A stretch of 64,000 bases of DNA from Thermoplasmata archaeon (GTDB lineage Archaea; Thermoplasmatota; Thermoplasmata; Methanomassiliicoccales; Methanomethylophilaceae): assembly GCA_015063165.1 (NCBI GenBank), contig SUSZ01000006.1, positions 31,542 through 95,541 on the forward strand, in the 5' to 3' direction. Both the position numbers and the translations under genes were made by a program. Shown here piece after piece: positions 34,255 through 42,764 of this stretch. Below the pieces are notes generated by a model. The model was not told the origin of the DNA. It was given only the letters and a program-made list of their open reading frames with translations, and ran no database searches. The stretch's first letter is position 1, and each line of letters opens with the position of its first letter.

Positions 34255-35520
34255 ATGCAGATCGAGAAGGTATGGGCAAGAGAAGTCCTGGACTCCAGGG
34301 GAAACCCCACAGTCGAGGCGGAGGTTACAGTCAAGGGCCACAAGATATCGGCCATCGCTCCTTCCGGAGCATCCACCGGAACCTGGGAGGCGCTAGAGCT
34401 CCGCGACGGAGGCCAGAGATACGGCGGAAAGGGCGTCCTGAAAGCCGTGGAGAACATCCGCGGCAAGATCGCCGGCCGTATCGTCGGAATGGACCCCACC
34501 GACCTCAGAGCGGTCGACGAGGCCATGATCGAGCTCGACGGGACCGACAACAAGTCCAATCTCGGTGGGAACGCCACCGTGGCGGTTTCTCTGGCTGTCG
34601 CCAGGGCCGGTGCCATGTGCAACGGCGTCTCCGTCTACGAGCACATCGGAGGGGACCACGTCACCCTTCCCGTTCCCATGCTCAACATCATCAACGGCGG
34701 AAAGCACGCTGGAGGGGACCTCAAGATCCAGGAATGCATGATCATCCCCGCAGGGGCCAAATCGTTCTCCGACTGCCTCCGCATGTCCTCCGAGGTGTAC
34801 ATGCACCTCAAGTCCATCCTCAAGTCCAAGTACGGCGCAGGAGCCATCAATATCGGCGACGAGGGCGGATTCGCTCCTCCCTTCGACACCGTCGACGAGG
34901 CCCTCACCGTCATCTGCGACGCCGTCTCCGACGCAGGATACGCTCCCGGAAAGGATGTGTTCCTCGCGATTGACGCAGCCTCGTCCGAGTTCTACAGCGA
35001 CGGGAAGTACAGCGTGGACGGCATGACCCTCTCCCCCGGAGAGCTCCTGGACCACTACGTGGACCTCGTGGGCTCCCACCCGCTCGTCAGCATCGAGGAC
35101 CCGTTCTTCGAGGACGACTTCGCCACCACCGCGGAGTTCACCAAGAAGGTCGGAAAGCACGTCCAGGTTGTCGGAGACGATCTCTTCGTCACCAACACCA
35201 AGCGTCTCGCCCGCGGTATCGAGCAGGGAGCGGCCAACGCCCTTCTCCTGAAGGTCAACCAGATCGGAACCGTCACCGAGTCCGGCGACGCCGCCGCGCT
35301 CAGCTACAAGAACGGATACAACGTCGTCGTGTCCCACAGGTCCGGAGAGTCCGAGGACACCACGATCGCCGACCTGTCCGTCGGATGGGGCTCCGGTGAG
35401 ATCAAGACCGGCGCGCCCGCCCGTGGAGAGAGGACGGCCAAGTACAACCGCCTTCTCCGCATCGAGGAGGAGCTGGGCTCCAAGGCCAAGTTCCCCGGAA
35501 TCTCCAAGTTCCGTCTGTGA
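34255..35520 (+). CDS. eno: Enolase
   Basis: A 421-residue enolase interconverting 2-phosphoglycerate and phosphoenolpyruvate. Visible are AREVLDSRGNPTVEAEV, the SGASTGTWEALELRDG loop, INGGKHAGGDLKIQE, the metal ligands in IDAASSEF and SIEDPFFEDD, and LLKVNQIGT with VSHRSGESEDTTIADL near the end. It uses optimal codons, as in a highly expressed gene. It follows the response regulator by nine bases and precedes the NAPRTase-like gene by nine. Confidence 0.96.
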   Translation: MQIEKVWAREVLDSRGNPTVEAEVTVKGHKISAIAPSGASTGTWEALELRDGGQRYGGKGVLKAVENIRGKIAGRIVGMDPTDLRAVDEAMIELDGTDNKSNLGGNATVAVSLAVARAGAMCNGVSVYEHIGGDHVTLPVPMLNIINGGKHAGGDLKIQECMIIPAGAKSFSDCLRMSSEVYMHLKSILKSKYGAGAINIGDEGGFAPPFDTVDEALTVICDAVSDAGYAPGKDVFLAIDAASSEFYSDGKYSVDGMTLSPGELLDHYVDLVGSHPLVSIEDPFFEDDFATTAEFTKKVGKHVQVVGDDLFVTNTKRLARGIEQGAANALLLKVNQIGTVTESGDAAALSYKNGYNVVVSHRSGESEDTTIADLSVGWGSGEIKTGAPARGERTAKYNRLLRIEEELGSKAKFPGISKFRL

Positions 35521-35529
35521 GGCGTGGAT

Positions 35530-36717
35530 ATGGCAAAGCTGTTCCAGGCATCGGAAGAGGAGATTCGCTCAGGCTACACCATGGACGTTTACTTCGAGCG
35601 CACCAGGCGCATCCTGGAGGCTCGCGGGAAAGCCAACATACCCGTATGGGCCGAGTTCACTGGAAGCTCCCTCCCCCGCGGATGGGACTGGGCCGTGTTC
35701 TGCGGCCTGCAGGAGGTCCTGAACCTTCTCGAGGGCAAGGACGTGTCCGTATACTCGGTTCCGGAAGGCACCATCTTCAGGCCCAGGACGGACAACTCCG
35801 TCAGGGTTCCCCTGATGAACATAAACGGCGCGTACACCGAGTTCGGGGAGATGGAGACCGCCATCCTCGGGATGGTCTGCCAGCCAACCGGAATCGCCAC
35901 CGCCGCCGCCCGCACCAAGGTCGCCGCCAAGTGGAAGACCGTGTTCGCGTTCGGCAACAGGAGGATGCACCCCGCCATCTCCGGAGTCATAGACCGCTCC
36001 GCATACATCGGGGGCTGCGATGCCGTGTCTTCCCGCATGGGAGGGGACATAACCGGCACCGTGCCCGTAGGGACCGTCCCTCACGCTCTGATGCTAATGA
36101 TGGGCAGCAACGACGAGGCCTTCAAGGCGTTCGACGAGATCATCGAGCCTGAGGTCCCCCGCATCATGCTCATAGACACCTTCTCCGACGAGAGGGCGGC
36201 CGCTCTGGACGCATGCAAGTCCGTCAAGGACCTCAAGGGCGTCAGGCTGGACACCCCCGGTTCCAGGAGAGGAAACTTCAAGGAGCTCATAAACGAGGTC
36301 CGCTGGGAGCTCGACATGTACGGCTACAAGAACGTCGACATCATCGTCTCCGGAGGGCTCGACGAGAACTCCGTTGCGGCCATAGCGGACACCTGTGTCG
36401 CAGGATTCGGTGTTGGTACATCTATCAGCAACGCGGCCACTCTGGACCTCTCCATGGACCTTGTAGAGAAGGACGGGAAGCCCATCTCCAAGCGCGGGAA
36501 GTTCGGCGGAAGGAAGTTCACCTACCGCTGCCCCCACTGCTTCTCCATGGGCGTCTCGCTGTCCCCTGACGACGATGTCAAGTGCAAGTGCGGCTCCATG
36601 ATGGAGATGATCGAGACCAAGGTCCTCGACCACGGAAAGAAGTGCCTGCCCGACCGCAAGCCCTCCGAGATCCGCGACTACGTGATCAAGCAGGTCAAGC
36701 ACATCACCGAGCTCTGA
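35530..36717 (+). CDS. Nicotinate phosphoribosyltransferase-like protein
   Basis: A 395-residue protein of the nicotinate phosphoribosyltransferase family (NAD salvage). Conserved pieces are SLPRGWDWAVFCGLQEVLNLLEG, FGNRRMHPAISGVIDRSAYIGGCD, GTVPVGTVPHALML, VRLDTPGSRRGNFKELINEVRWELD and VSGGLDENSVA. A zinc ribbon near the C-terminus (CPHCFSMGVSLSP then CKCG) is seen in archaeal members. The ATG at 35530 follows GGCGTGG closely. It is transcribed with eno, and a hairpin terminator follows. Confidence 0.88.
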   Translation: MAKLFQASEEEIRSGYTMDVYFERTRRILEARGKANIPVWAEFTGSSLPRGWDWAVFCGLQEVLNLLEGKDVSVYSVPEGTIFRPRTDNSVRVPLMNINGAYTEFGEMETAILGMVCQPTGIATAAARTKVAAKWKTVFAFGNRRMHPAISGVIDRSAYIGGCDAVSSRMGGDITGTVPVGTVPHALMLMMGSNDEAFKAFDEIIEPEVPRIMLIDTFSDERAAALDACKSVKDLKGVRLDTPGSRRGNFKELINEVRWELDMYGYKNVDIIVSGGLDENSVAAIADTCVAGFGVGTSISNAATLDLSMDLVEKDGKPISKRGKFGGRKFTYRCPHCFSMGVSLSPDDDVKCKCGSMMEMIETKVLDHGKKCLPDRKPSEIRDYVIKQVKHITEL

Positions 36718-36725
36718 ACCATTTT

Positions 36726-36751
36726 CCCGGAGGGTCTGTCGGCCTTCCGGG
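36726..36751 (+). terminator. Hairpin after the NAPRTase gene
   Basis: CCCGGA and TCCGGG pair across a 14-base loop eight bases past the stop. Confidence 0.45.
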
Positions 36752-36905
36752 ACTGTTCTGATTCGAGGCCTATGTTTTGTATCCTGCGTGCCCTTGGAAG
36801 CACGTTGTCCCTGATCGGATTCAACCCTCTCTTAAACCTCCGATTCAACTTGTTTCACCAGCCAGTAATAACGTATTTTCCATTGGGGCAGCCATTAGAG
36901 ACACG

Positions 36906-36955
36906 ATTAGGGACACTTGCCCTAATGTTTGACAAGGCTTATATCATGCCTTGAC
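36906..36955 (+). promoter_or_regulatory. Two adjacent palindromes around a TATA-like element
   Basis: The first is ATTAGGG-N7-CCCTAAT (36906-36926). Trimmed by one base each side, it is 19 bases with TTAGG/CCTAA ends, the length and half-sites of a DtxR-type box. The second is CAAGGC-N9-GCCTTG (within 36931-36955), with TTATAT in its loop. They lie 110-160 bases upstream of the 37066 gene in a 348-base gap that holds no convincing other gene. A metal-responsive operator is plausible but unproven. Confidence 0.5.
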
Positions 36956-37065
36956 ATAGGGTAGCCTTGCGCGAAATCGTATGTCAGTTAGGGGGAAAAA
37001 TTGGCATGAACGCGCTGTCGAAGGGTCGATGCGTAAGATCCTTCCCATAAGCGAAAGGGGATAGA

Positions 37066-37341
37066 ATGATAGTTCGGGATAGCTATGGCGAGCGTCAGTG
37101 CTGCGGCTGTGACAGATTCGAGATGTTGGAGCCGATGCAGCATGGCATGAGCGTATACTGCTCTTGCGGGCGTATCATGGATCTTGACCGTCAGGAGATG
37201 GAGTTCAAGATATGCCTGGGAAAAGAGCTGGAATGCAGCAAGTGCCGCAACCAGCGCATAAGTCGCGAGATAGAGATGTTGGATGCGATATTTTCTGGGC
37301 TCGTCGACGAGAACGGGTGTATAGCCGTCGAAACGGTTTGA
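37066..37341 (+). CDS. Unknown cysteine-rich protein (91 aa)
   Basis: A 91-residue protein with three cysteine groups: CCGCDRF, CSCGRIM and CSKCRNQ, suggesting a zinc ribbon or Fe-S site. It is preceded by AGGGGATAG at a good distance from the ATG. No known family was recognised. The long upstream region with two palindromes (36906-36955) suggests regulated expression. It ends eight bases before the convergent topA. Confidence 0.65.
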   Translation: MIVRDSYGERQCCGCDRFEMLEPMQHGMSVYCSCGRIMDLDRQEMEFKICLGKELECSKCRNQRISREIEMLDAIFSGLVDENGCIAVETV

Positions 37342-37349
37342 GAAGGGAG

Positions 37350-39755
37350 TCAGGCTGGTTCTTCCTGACCCTCTTTCTTCTTTGTTGTCTTTGCCGTCGT
37401 CTTCTTGCGGGTCGTGGTCTTCTTCACGGCTGTCTTCTTCGGCTTCTCCTCGGAATCCGTCTTCTTGGTGCGGATGGACTTCTTCCTTCCTGGACAGTCG
37501 GTGTTGATGCACTCTTCGGCGTTTCCGAAGATGATCATAGGGGCCTTGCAGAGCTCGCAGGACTTCTTCGCGGACGTGATGGTGCCTCTGGGCCTCAGAG
37601 GGTACGTCTGCGTGCAGTTTGGCCATTCGGAGCATCCTGCGAACCTCTTGCCCTGCTTGGAGAACATTATCCTTATGCGTCCCTTCCCGCAGGTGGGGCA
37701 GGGCCCCAGGTCGTTCTTCTCGACGTTGCTGGGGCACTTGGGGTCGATGCACTGGATGGACGGAGGGTTGCCCTTCCTGATGACCTTGAGCTGAGGCAGG
37801 CCGCAGACGCTGCAGGTCATCTCCGTCATCTGTATGAGGGCCCCCTTGGGGATCGGGAAGGCGTTGGTGCAGTCGGGGTATCCGTTGCATCCGATGAAGT
37901 TCCCGTTCTTGGACCTCTTGATGACCATGTCGTTGCCGCATTTAGGGCAGATCCCCACGTGCTGCTGGGTGCGCAGAGCGGTCTTGATCTCCTCTCCGAT
38001 GGCGTCGGAGTCGTCGGAAATCTTTACAGCCACGGTGTGGAGCATGTCCTGGGACTCCTTCACGACCTCTTCCATGGTGCGCTCGCCGCTGGTTATGCTG
38101 ATCATGTCCGCTTCGAGCTTGGCGGTCATGTCGGGCTCGGTGATGCCTCCTCCGTGCTTCTCCAGGGACTTGGTGAGGGCGATTCCGCTGGATGTGGGGA
38201 TCATGTAGTTGCCCTGGACATAGTTCCTCGAGAACAGCTTGCTTATGATGTCGTGCCTGGTGCTCTTGGTCCCGAGCTGGAGCCTGTCCATCTCCTGGAT
38301 CAGCGTACCCTGGTTGTACCTGTAGGGAGGCTGGGTCTCGGACTCCGCGATGGTCATCGACCTGATGTCCACCTTGTCTCCGACGTTCAGCACGGGCAGC
38401 TTGGACGGCGGGGCTTTGAGGTACTTTTTGTAATACTTCTTCCAGCCCTGCTTCTTCAGGACGTATCCCTCGGAGAGGAACTTCTCTCCCGCCACGTCCA
38501 CTGCGCACTTGGTGATCTCGGACTCCGCGTTGGGGGCGACGGTGGCCAGGAACCTCCTGACGATGAGCTCGTAGAGCTTCCACTTGTCCCCCTTCATCTT
38601 CTCCGAGGACGCTCCCGCGGTGGGGTAGATAGGCGGATGGTCCGTGGTCCTCCTCTTCCCCTTGGAGGGTATGATCTTCTCCTGGGCGAGGATCTCTTCC
38701 GCTTCCGCCTTGAATTCTGAATCTTTGAGCTTCTCGAGCACCGTCCTGAGGTTCAGGGTCTTGGGGTACTCGGTGTTCTCCGTACGAGGATACGAGATGT
38801 ATCCGCCGGTGTACAGGTCCTCGGCCAGCTTCATGGCGGTGGTCGGAGGGATGCCGATCTTGTTCGCCTCCACCTGCATCTGGGTGGTGTCGAACGGCGC
38901 GGGCTTGTATTCCTCCTTGGGGCTGACCTCGTACTCGACGACGGTCCCCTCCTTCTCCTCGGAGATTTTCGCCATGACGGCGTCGGCCTCCTCCTTGTTC
39001 CAGAAGTGGTTGCCCTCGTGGTTCCCTTTGAACGCCAGCATGCCGAACTTCCCTACGACGTCCCAGAACGGGACGGGGACGAACTTCTCGATCTCCTCGT
39101 GCCTGTCGACCAGGAGCTTTAGCGTGGGGCTCTGGACCCTTCCTACGGACATGAAGTTCTTCCCTACCTGTCCGGAAGAGAGCGAGATGAGCCTGGTGAG
39201 GACCGCGCCCCATGAGAGGTCCACGATCTGCCTGGTCTCGGCGGCGTCGGCGAGCTTCTTGTCAGGGTCGGCGAGGTCCGAGAAAGCTGCTTCGACCTCT
39301 CCCTTGGTGAGCGCGCTGAACTTCGCCCTCTTGACCGCTATCTTTCCATCCAGCGTGCATCCGGAAGCGCCCTCCTGATACACTCCGATGGCTCTGACGG
39401 TCTCCATCCCGATGAGCTCTCCTTCCCTGTCGTAGTCGGTCGCGATGATGACCTCGTCCGACTCTTCGGCGATGGATCTTATAGTGTTGAGAATGGACTT
39501 TACGCGGACGGTTTTGACCTGCTCCGCATAGACCAGATCCACCGGAGACACCGCGCTCCAGTCGTTGTACTGCTTGGAATAGTCAAGCTCTATGATGTGA
39601 CCCCTGAGGCTGACGACCTTGTACTCGTCGCCCCCGGTCTCGAAAGATATCACCGTGACTCCCCCGCTGGTGGCAGAATGGGATTGGCCGTCGGACAGGA
39701 TGGTGGAGATTCTCCTAGCGGCGTTCGCTTTCTCGGTGATAATTAGCTTTCTCAT
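37350..39755 (-). CDS. topA: Type IA DNA topoisomerase I
   Basis: An 801-residue topoisomerase that relaxes negatively supercoiled DNA. The N-terminal Toprim domain has IITEKANAARRI and ATDYDREGELIG; the catalytic tyrosine lies in GGYISYPRTENTEYP; VGRVQSPTLKLLVDR is conserved. The C-terminus holds four zinc-ribbon motifs (from CPKCGNDM to CINTDCPG, about 575-760), then a Lys-rich tail (KKTAVKKTTTRKKTTAKTTK), probably binding DNA. The ATG gives MRKLIITEKA. Confidence 0.96.
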   Translation of the reverse strand: MRKLIITEKANAARRISTILSDGQSHSATSGGVTVISFETGGDEYKVVSLRGHIIELDYSKQYNDWSAVSPVDLVYAEQVKTVRVKSILNTIRSIAEESDEVIIATDYDREGELIGMETVRAIGVYQEGASGCTLDGKIAVKRAKFSALTKGEVEAAFSDLADPDKKLADAAETRQIVDLSWGAVLTRLISLSSGQVGKNFMSVGRVQSPTLKLLVDRHEEIEKFVPVPFWDVVGKFGMLAFKGNHEGNHFWNKEEADAVMAKISEEKEGTVVEYEVSPKEEYKPAPFDTTQMQVEANKIGIPPTTAMKLAEDLYTGGYISYPRTENTEYPKTLNLRTVLEKLKDSEFKAEAEEILAQEKIIPSKGKRRTTDHPPIYPTAGASSEKMKGDKWKLYELIVRRFLATVAPNAESEITKCAVDVAGEKFLSEGYVLKKQGWKKYYKKYLKAPPSKLPVLNVGDKVDIRSMTIAESETQPPYRYNQGTLIQEMDRLQLGTKSTRHDIISKLFSRNYVQGNYMIPTSSGIALTKSLEKHGGGITEPDMTAKLEADMISITSGERTMEEVVKESQDMLHTVAVKISDDSDAIGEEIKTALRTQQHVGICPKCGNDMVIKRSKNGNFIGCNGYPDCTNAFPIPKGALIQMTEMTCSVCGLPQLKVIRKGNPPSIQCIDPKCPSNVEKNDLGPCPTCGKGRIRIMFSKQGKRFAGCSEWPNCTQTYPLRPRGTITSAKKSCELCKAPMIIFGNAEECINTDCPGRKKSIRTKKTDSEEKPKKTAVKKTTTRKKTTAKTTKKKEGQEEPA

Positions 39756-39871
39756 CGGCCGCCTAAACTTTGTGAGGGTTATTTAAGGATTGGCGGAAGG
39801 AGGAATTTTTTATTGACACATCAATAAATGTGAACAATGGTTATTTATTGTACTTGGCATATACATCCTAC

Positions 39872-40825
39872 ATGCGCTGCGATGAGCTGATCTCCAAGCT
39901 TATGGCCAAGCCGGGAGTCGTCCGTGTGGAGATACTTGATGCAGAGACCATTGCGGGTGTGGTCGACGAGGAGGACTCAGTCAGAGTGTTCTCCGGATCG
40001 ATGGAGCTCCAGAGCGTCGGCCTCGGCAAGTGCGTCTGCAAGGATGTCGTCGCTGTCGTGTTCTGCGATTCCTCGTTCCCACGTCCGGATGTGGTCACGA
40101 TAGAGATAGTGGACGATTACGGCACTCTCATGGCGCAGGACGTCCCGCCCAGCCTCATTTCCAGCATATCGAAGCTGGATAACGTGCTGTGGCTGTCGGA
40201 GACGTTCGTGCTGTACACGGATTTGATCTCCTCGTCGAAGCCGCATATGGTGATGAAGGCCAGTCCGTTCCCGGGACCCAAGGATTTCGGAACGGAGCAG
40301 CCTTGGGTTTTCTATCCCTCCGTCTCGACCGCCGACTACCTGAACCGCCGCTTCGGAGTCGATGCTTCCAGCGGCCTGTCGACGGTCATTCTGGGGGTCG
40401 ACGGGGTGGAGGGCTTACCCTCTGTGCCCGACGTGATGGAGGTTCCCTGTAGAGGGAGCTGCCATGGTGAGTCTTCCCCTCAGCACTCCTTTTATCGAAG
40501 AGACCTCGTTGGCGAAGTCCTTGAGGACCTTCAGCTTACCCTCGCAGATCAGGATCTCCATGCACTTGTCGCTGTCGAGATGAACATGGACCGATGTGTT
40601 GACGGTCGCCATATGCTTGTGCTGTATGTCCGTCAGCTTGTCGCCTACCGAGTTCAGGGTATGGTCGTAGATAAGGACGATGGTCCCGACCATCCACTCC
40701 TCGTCGTTCTTCCATTCGTTCTCGGCGAGAGAGTCGCGAATGAGGTCGCGGACGGCTTCGGACCTGCTCACGTAGCCCTTCTCGTGGATCGATTTGTCGA
40801 ATTTATCCAGGAGCTCAGGCTCTAA
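39872..40825 (+). CDS. Unknown protein, open frame running antisense through nikR
   Basis: The first ~190 residues (39872 to about 40440) look coding: CDELISKLMAKPGVVRVEILDA, ELQSVGLGKCVCKDVVAVVF and SISKLDNVLWLSETFVLYTD. No family was recognised. The ATG at 39872 follows an AT-rich TATA-like region; an in-frame GTG at 39830 is also open. The frame then continues to 40825 antisense to almost all of nikR, with low-complexity sequence of no apparent sense. The likely real end is near 40440, but no stop is present there in this frame. Confidence 0.5.
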   Translation: MRCDELISKLMAKPGVVRVEILDAETIAGVVDEEDSVRVFSGSMELQSVGLGKCVCKDVVAVVFCDSSFPRPDVVTIEIVDDYGTLMAQDVPPSLISSISKLDNVLWLSETFVLYTDLISSSKPHMVMKASPFPGPKDFGTEQPWVFYPSVSTADYLNRRFGVDASSGLSTVILGVDGVEGLPSVPDVMEVPCRGSCHGESSPQHSFYRRDLVGEVLEDLQLTLADQDLHALVAVEMNMDRCVDGRHMLVLYVRQLVAYRVQGMVVDKDDGPDHPLLVVLPFVLGERVANEVADGFGPAHVALLVDRFVEFIQELRL

Positions 40826-40855
40826 AGATACACCTATGCGAGTAACTCCTTCCAT
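40415..40855 (-). CDS. nikR: Nickel-responsive regulator NikR
   Basis: A 146-residue NikR repressor of nickel uptake. The ribbon-helix-helix DNA-binding domain is residues 1-45 (TRIGVSLEPELLDKFDKSI, YVSRSEAVRDLIRDSL). The four nickel ligands of the ACT-like domain are at the exact family spacing: H79, H90, H92 and C98. The C-terminus runs about ten residues past the usual end (after GRLTMAAPST) before a TAA. Nickel need here fits methanogenesis (F430) and hydrogenase, with hypA/hypD a few kb away. Confidence 0.95.
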   Translation of the reverse strand: MEGVTRIGVSLEPELLDKFDKSIHEKGYVSRSEAVRDLIRDSLAENEWKNDEEWMVGTIVLIYDHTLNSVGDKLTDIQHKHMATVNTSVHVHLDSDKCMEILICEGKLKVLKDFANEVSSIKGVLRGRLTMAAPSTGNLHHVGHRG

Positions 40856-40975
40856 AGCCGTGTATTTATTCTTGTTTAAATAACACTTTTCATACAGTTA
40901 TGGGGCGTGAAGTAACACCATGTCCTGCTTCAGCCCAGCATATTCTATTTATTACTGCTAGCGGATTCCGCACGC

Positions 40976-41767
40976 ATGTCCGTGAATGAAAACCTCGAGA
41001 ATGCGATCATCTCCGCCGTCAGGACCGGTGTGGAGGATCGCGATGTAGCCGTTGCCTTCTCCGGCGGTCTCGACTCCGGTCTGGTCGCCGCCATCGCCAA
41101 GGACTACGCAAGGTCCGTCACGCTTTACACCTCCGGAAAGGACGAGTCCTACGATGTCGTGATGGCCCGCGACATGTCCGAGAAGCTCGGCCTCCCCTGG
41201 CTCCATATACCCATAACCAAGGACAACATCGAGTCCAGGCTCCGCGAGATGATCTCCATTACCGGAACCTCCAGCCCTCTGACCCTGTCCTTCGAGCTGC
41301 CCCTGTTCTTCGTCTGCAGGACCGTCCATGAGAGGTACATCATCGGTGGCCAGGGATCGGACGAGCTGTTCGCTGGATACAGCAGGTATGTCGGGATGTC
41401 CGACGAGGAGCTCAGCAGAGCGATGAAGACCGACCTCGGAAAGCTCATCACCTCCACCATCCCCCACGAGACCCGTGTGGCCAACCACTTCGGCAAGACC
41501 CTGCTCTACCCCTACATCGACCCTGTCGTCACCATGCAGGTCGGAGCGATGGACGTGGCCGACCTCAAGCCCAAGGACGCCGACTCCAGGAAGATCCTCC
41601 TGAAGCAGATCGCCAGGGACCTCGGATATCCGTACATCGCGGAGAAGAGGAAGAAGGCCGCCCAGTACGGATCCGGAACCATGGACCTGGTTCGCGAGGT
41701 CGCTGCCGACAAGGGAATGACCTACCACGAGCTCGTCGACTCCATCTACAAGGAGATCTTCGACTGA
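40976..41767 (+). CDS. Asparagine synthase-like PP-loop ATPase (no glutaminase domain)
   Basis: A 263-residue protein with the PP-loop AFSGGLDSGLVAAIAKDY and the GGQGSDELFAGYSRY segment of asparagine synthetase C-terminal domains. The N-terminal glutaminase half is missing, so ammonia or another nucleophile would be used directly. Whether it makes asparagine or amidates something else is not known. It ends just before a strong GGGGC-TCCG-GCCCC terminator with a TTTT tail. Confidence 0.85.
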   Translation: MSVNENLENAIISAVRTGVEDRDVAVAFSGGLDSGLVAAIAKDYARSVTLYTSGKDESYDVVMARDMSEKLGLPWLHIPITKDNIESRLREMISITGTSSPLTLSFELPLFFVCRTVHERYIIGGQGSDELFAGYSRYVGMSDEELSRAMKTDLGKLITSTIPHETRVANHFGKTLLYPYIDPVVTMQVGAMDVADLKPKDADSRKILLKQIARDLGYPYIAEKRKKAAQYGSGTMDLVREVAADKGMTYHELVDSIYKEIFD

Positions 41768-41776
41768 AACTCCATA

Positions 41777-41790
41777 GGGGCTCCGGCCCC
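41777..41790 (+). terminator. Terminator GGGGC-TCCG-GCCCC plus TTTT
   Basis: A five-base GC stem with a TCCG loop, followed at once by TTTTCC. It is the same hairpin as at 24375-24388. Confidence 0.65.
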
Positions 41791-41798
41791 TTTTCCTC

Positions 41799-42707
41799 AT
41801 GAAAGGCCTCATCCTGATTAACGCGTATTCCAAGATGCGCGCGTTCGAGGTCCAGTCCTCCCGTCTGGCGGAGGAGTTCGAAGCCATCGGCGTGGAGGTC
41901 GACGTCCGCAGGAACGATGGATTCATAGCGTGCATAGAGGATGGAAAGACCATAGTGTCCGCCGGTTCCTACGATTTCTGCGTCTACCTGGACAAGGACC
42001 GCTACGTCCTGAAGGCCCTGGAGAGCTCCGGGATTCCGGTGTTCAACCGCTATTCTGCCATAGAGGCGTGCGACGACAAGATGATGTCCTGCCTCGAGCT
42101 GGCCGGGCACGGGTTCAGGATGCCCAAGACGCTCCCGGGAATGCTGTGCTACGATCCCGGCGAGCCCGTGAAGGACAGATCCGTGGACAAGGTCGTCGAA
42201 GAGCTGGGGCTCCCCGTGGTAGTGAAGGAATGCTACGGCTCCATGGGCAAAGGCGTCCGTCTGGCCAGGAGCAGGGACGAGCTCAGGGGGCTGATGGAGG
42301 AAGTCAAGCTGAAGCCTCACCTGTTCCAGGAGTTTGTGTCATCCAGCTCGGGAAGGGACCTTCGGGTGATCGTGATAGGCGGCAAGGCCGTCGGAGGGAT
42401 GCTCAGGTCCTCGGACAAGGACTTCAGGTCCAACGTGGGATGCGGAGGCACCGGGACGGAGTTCGAGCTCCCCACGGAGGTCGCCAAGTATGCCGAGAGA
42501 ATCGCCGACGTCCTGAACCTGGACTACTGCGGCATAGACCTGCTGTTCCCGGACGACGGAGGGGACATGATGGTCTGCGAGGTCAACTCGAACGCATTCT
42601 TCGAGGCTTTCGAAGCCGTCACAGGGAAGAACGTCGCGCGTCTGTACGCCCAGCATGTGGTCGACGAGGTGTCCCAGTTCTACGGCGGCGTTCGTTACCG
42701 AACGTGA
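41799..42707 (+). CDS. RimK-like ATP-grasp ligase
   Basis: A 302-residue ATP-grasp protein of the RimK/LysX/MptN type, which joins an amino acid (often glutamate) to a carboxylate. ATP-grasp features are LGLPVVVKECYGSMGKGVRLA, LFQEFVSSSSGRDLRVIVIGGKAV, and metal ligands in CGIDLLFPDDGGDMMVCEVNSNAFFEAFEAV. The substrate cannot be inferred. The adjacent FolC-like ligase raises the possibility of glutamylation of a folate-like or other cofactor. Confidence 0.87.
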   Translation: MKGLILINAYSKMRAFEVQSSRLAEEFEAIGVEVDVRRNDGFIACIEDGKTIVSAGSYDFCVYLDKDRYVLKALESSGIPVFNRYSAIEACDDKMMSCLELAGHGFRMPKTLPGMLCYDPGEPVKDRSVDKVVEELGLPVVVKECYGSMGKGVRLARSRDELRGLMEEVKLKPHLFQEFVSSSSGRDLRVIVIGGKAVGGMLRSSDKDFRSNVGCGGTGTEFELPTEVAKYAERIADVLNLDYCGIDLLFPDDGGDMMVCEVNSNAFFEAFEAVTGKNVARLYAQHVVDEVSQFYGGVRYRT

Positions 42708-42764
42708 TCCGTCGTCGTGAACGGTTCTTTCGAGAACTTTGGTGACAGTTTTATAAGCAGGGTC

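Noticed and set aside
36772..36954. Possible 60-residue protein upstream of the 37066 gene
   Set aside because: No ribosome-binding site, no conserved feature, and its end lies inside the palindromes; probably chance.
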